A stretch of DNA of 64,000 bases from Chenopodium formosanum (lineage: Eukaryota; Streptophyta; Magnoliopsida; Caryophyllales; Amaranthaceae). Location of the stretch: assembly GCA_024500155.1 (NCBI GenBank), contig CM044880.1, forward strand, positions 6,448,001 through 6,512,000, read 5' to 3'. The notes under the pieces were generated by a model. That model was not told where the DNA came from. It saw nothing but the letters and a program-made list of their open reading frames with translations, and searched no databases. Below are positions 60,780-64,000 of this stretch, in pieces. Every line of letters starts with the position of its first letter. The stretch's first letter is position 1. The translations under genes and the position numbers were made by a program.

Positions 60780-61847
60780 ATGGAGAAAACAATGAGACGT
60801 GTAATATCCGTTGCCCTCATCCTGTTTCTGTTCTTTGCTGCTGCTTCTGCATTCACAGTGAAAATTTCTCAGCTTGAAAAAGATTTTTCCAAACATTTTG
60901 TGTTAATTCATGGGTCTTGTTTTGGAGCATGGACTTGGTACAAAATAGTGCCACTGCTAAAATCTGCAGGACATATGGTCACAGTGATTGATTTAGCTGC
61001 CTCTGGGATCAACCTTTTGCACGCTACAGATGTTCGATCCTTCTCTGATTACACTAAGCCATTTATGGATTTCATGGAGTCCATTCCCCCACAGAGTAGA
61101 GTGATACTAGTTGGTCATAGTTCGGGTGGGGCTGTCATATCCCAGGCAATGGAACATTTTCCGGAGAAGGTCTCTGTGGGTGTATTTCTGACTGCTGGAA
61201 TGCCTGGTCCATCCCTCAATTATTCAGTTATTGCTAAAAAGGTGACATTCATGTATGTGGTTTAATTTGAGTATGCTCAGTGATATGAATTCAACATTGC
61301 TAAATTCTCTTTAACTGTAATGCAGGCATCGAGTATAGTGGCTCATGCACTGGACAACAAATTTACATATGATAATGGTCCTAACAATCCTCCAACAACG
61401 TTTGTATTTGGCCCTAAGTTTCTATCACAAGTAGTATTACAATATAGTCCATCTGAGGTATGCAGCAGTATTTTTCAAAATTCCAGTTTCTTTTGCCATA
61501 AACGCGATTTCATGTGAATATATGATGTACTTGATAGTTGATATGTAATTAGCCATTTGTGAATTTATTGACAGGATGTGGCTCTTGCAACAATATTGGT
61601 GAGACCTAGACCGGTGGTCAGTATAGAAGGTTTGATCTTTACGAAAGAAAAATATGGGTCAGTGAGTAGAGTTCTCATTATTTCGGAGGAAGACAAGATT
61701 GTGACAAAAGACGCTGTGAAGTTGATGATTGAGAAAAACCCTCCAAACAAGATTTTTAAAGTAAAAAGTTCAGATCACATGGTTATGCTATCTCAACCCA
61801 CACAAGTTTTTGCTCATTTACTTAGTATTGCGCACGAATTTTCCTGA
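60780..61847 (+). CDS. methylesterase-family alpha/beta hydrolase 1, secreted
   Basis: Three exons (60780-61241, 61326-61457, 61575-61847) give 288 residues. The first about 24 residues (MEKTMRRVISVALILFLFFA...) are a signal peptide, so unlike most cytosolic MES enzymes it should enter the secretory pathway. The MES/hydroxynitrile-lyase core starts at KHFVLIHGSCFGAWTWYKI (oxyanion-hole HGS). The catalytic triad is Ser114 (GHSSG), Asp238 (SEEDK) and His266 (SSDHMVMLSQP), all present, so hydrolase activity is likely. The family demethylates methyl salicylate, methyl jasmonate, methyl-IAA or alkaloid esters. The substrate cannot be read from sequence. An in-frame second ATG at codon 5 is an alternative start. 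It forms a tandem pair with the gene at 62610, with introns at the same places. Confidence 0.92.
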
Positions 61848-62609
61848 TTGTTTGCTTCTTCAGAATCAGCAAAGTTACAAGGTTGCTGATAAAAGTATTC
61901 TCAGATAAAAGTATTCTCAGTTATACTGTTATACCTTATATACTCTGACAGAAAATATGTCAAAGCTCTTTTGCAAAAATCAACAATCTGTAAAATTAAA
62001 TTCATCACTCATTCATGCATTTTCTATATGTAAAGATGACCTGTTTTGTTTGTAATTGTATTCAATATATGAACCAATGATGTTCCATTTTTCCATTTCA
62101 ATCAAAATACATTATTCTTTTTGTGTGATTTTTCGATAGTTATATAGTATATACTTATATCATTACTTGCAAAGGACGGAGTAATTATAGATCATGTTAG
62201 CACAAAGCTTTAGATATTTCCACTGTTTGTGGATTACAGGCATGCTTGTGTCATTTATTTAACTACTTACATTTTAACCGCGAAGTTTCCTTTTACTAGG
62301 AGAAAGCAAACTTAATTTTTGGTACACTAATCAAGATCATTATGAGGAGATCTTCAACATCCCTCAATAATTATAATTACATGGCCATAATCCAATTTAT
62401 TTTTTATTTTGCTTAGCTGAATTCAGCAGCTTAGCTTGTTGCAGAAAAGTCAATGTCTTGAGTTCTTTGTTACTGTATTTTTTATTTTTTTTTCATTGAA
62501 GTTTGAACTTTCTTGTTTTTAAGTTTAGCAAAGTAGCAAACTTTATATTCTGGTATTGCTAACCATTTCTAAGCTTCTGCAAAGGGTTACCATAGTCAAA
62601 ACGCGAAAA
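61848..62609. other. spacer between the tandem esterases
   Basis: 3' UTR of the first gene and promoter of the second. AT-rich; no repeat or ORF supported. Confidence 0.45.
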
Positions 62610-63746
62610 ATGCTGAAAAGAAATCTGCATCAGGGACTGATTTCTCTGAAAATCCTTCTGATTTTATTTGTTGTGATTGAGGCATCCTATGAGCAGCTTG
62701 ATCATCAACATGATCATAAACCTTTGAGCAAGCACTTTGTACTGGTTCATGGATCTTGTTTAGGAGCATGGTCCTGGTACAAGCTGCTTCCCCTCCTTAA
62801 ATCATCTGGTCACACAGTCACTGCAATTGATTTAGCTGCTTCCGGGATCAACCCTTTGCAGCCAAATGATCTTCAATCCATATCCGAGTATTTTCAGCCA
62901 TTGACAGACATGATGGTTTCTCTTCCCTTTAATGATAGGGTAATCCTTGTAGGTCATAGTTTAGGCGGGTTGGCTATATCTCATGCTATGCAGCATTTTC
63001 CTGATAAAATCTCGGTGGGTGTTTTTGTCACTGCTCAGATGCCAGGACCAGCTCTTACTGTCTCCATTCTTAGCCAAGAGGTAATCTTATGTTTAACTTG
63101 TTTGTAAACCTCTTAGAATTTCCTAACAGTCTCTACTTTTCTCATCTGATTATCTGTTATTCTGTATGAACTATGAATAACAAGCTAAGCTCAGAGTCGA
63201 TAACATTATGGCTTTATCTGACATTGTTCGCAGTTATTGAACAGAAGTGGACCTGCATTAGATAATAAATTTATGTATGACAAGGATGACAACAGTCCAA
63301 ATAATACTCCGACTACATTCTTATTTGGTCCGAATTTCTTGTCACAACAGGTGTATGACCTTAGCCCTCCCGAGGTAAGTTGATGAAGGAGCAGCAAAAT
63401 CCACACATAGTGCATAATTTTACATTCTTAACTGGATCAGTATATAACTCTGTGCCTGCAGGATATTGCGCTTGCAACAACATTAATGAGACCATTGCGC
63501 TTATTCAGTATGCAGGACATGTCCGAGGTAATTTTCTTAACAGATCAGAAATATGGATCAGTTCCTCGCGTATATATAATCTCTGAAGAAGACAAGATAA
63601 CTAATAAAGAAGTGGAAGGATGGATGCTTAAGAAAAACCCTCCCAACAGAGTGGAAAAGATAAGAGGGTCTGATCACATGGTCATGGTCTCCCAACCCCT
63701 GCTGCTTTGGGCTCATCTGCAGAGCATTGCAGCAGATTTTGGTTAA
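62610..63746 (+). CDS. methylesterase-family alpha/beta hydrolase 2, secreted
   Basis: Three exons (62610-63080, 63234-63374, 63462-63746) give 298 residues. I start at MLKRNLHQGL because it places the hydrophobic stretch ISLKILLILFVVIEA as a signal peptide and no ATG lies further upstream in frame. A His/Asp-rich spacer (QLDHQHDHK) precedes the core KHFVLVHGSCLGAWSWYKL. Triad: Ser117 (GHSLG), Asp248 (SEEDK), His276 (GSDHMVMVSQP). Its motifs and intron positions match the preceding gene, from which it differs by a four-residue insertion after the third-exon start (MQDMSEV). Substrate unknown, same family range as its neighbour. Confidence 0.92.
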
Positions 63747-64000
63747 CTGTTATTCTGCTAGCTCTTTTTCTGCAGTTTGCACTGATATAAGTTGAGGGGT
63801 GGAATTCGGGAACACGGGTAGCTAAGCTAGTACTTGGTTTTGGGGGGATCAAATTCAATTCTTTGCAGATTATAGTATAGGTTATAATGTGTTTACTGTT
63901 ATTCACTGAAATTAAAAAAAAAAAAAAAAAAAAAAAAATGATTCTGTCTGTATCTATTGAAAACATGGGCAAAAACCACACTGTACTTATCAACCTGTTG
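63747..64000. other. 3' UTR of esterase 2 to window end
   Basis: Contains a run of about 24 A at 63914-63938. Nothing else recognised. Confidence 0.5.

Overview
Eukaryotic nuclear DNA from a flowering plant, a eudicot. The evidence is spliced genes with GT/AG introns, AT-rich intergenic DNA, plant-only families (LRR-extensin, B3/REM, plant 2-oxoglutarate dioxygenases, MES esterases) and a dense load of plant transposons. The recurring Stowaway-type ends and the TE style suggest Caryophyllales (beet/spinach/quinoa group), but this is only an inference. No bacterial-type system, CRISPR array, rRNA or intact tRNA gene was seen.

Left third (1-31,100), gene-rich: a PXA/PX sorting-nexin-like gene (minus, cut by the left edge), a CCG-binding-protein-1/MEE14-like gene (plus), TATA-box-binding protein (minus, 200 aa once its stop codon is assembled by splicing), an intronless pollen-type LRR-extensin (plus), a nine-exon BAT2-annotated plant protein of unknown function (plus) and a two-B3-domain VRN1/REM-like gene (plus). 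Small hAT, CACTA and other TIR elements sit between them.

Middle (31,100-43,000), transposon-rich: a TRIM element carrying a nested solo LTR, a defensin-like secreted peptide gene (minus), a TIR element whose body is an inverted minisatellite, an LTR fragment, a decayed dioxygenase relic, a MULE, and several MITEs.

Right part (43,000-64,000): two paralogous 2-oxoglutarate/Fe(II) dioxygenases about 14 kb apart. Between them lie a two-helix small membrane protein gene (minus), a MITE-in-MITE, a CACTA element nested in a MULE, and a VID27/CYPRO4-like gene. The window ends with a tandem pair of secreted methylesterase-family hydrolases.

From memory, the gene content merges two Arabidopsis segments: the At2g15860-At2g15900 run (BAT2, PEX3, MEE14, PX) and the At3g18990-At3g19240 run (VRN1, two dioxygenases, PEX1, Vid27). 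The region therefore looks like a conserved pre-duplication block. Exon junctions were deduced by hand from GT/AG sites and reading frame. I found no clearly undescribed biological system. The strongest unusual signals are three nested transposon pairs with readable target-site duplications, the inverted-minisatellite element, the splice-made TBP stop codon and a lineage-specific intron loss in one dioxygenase.
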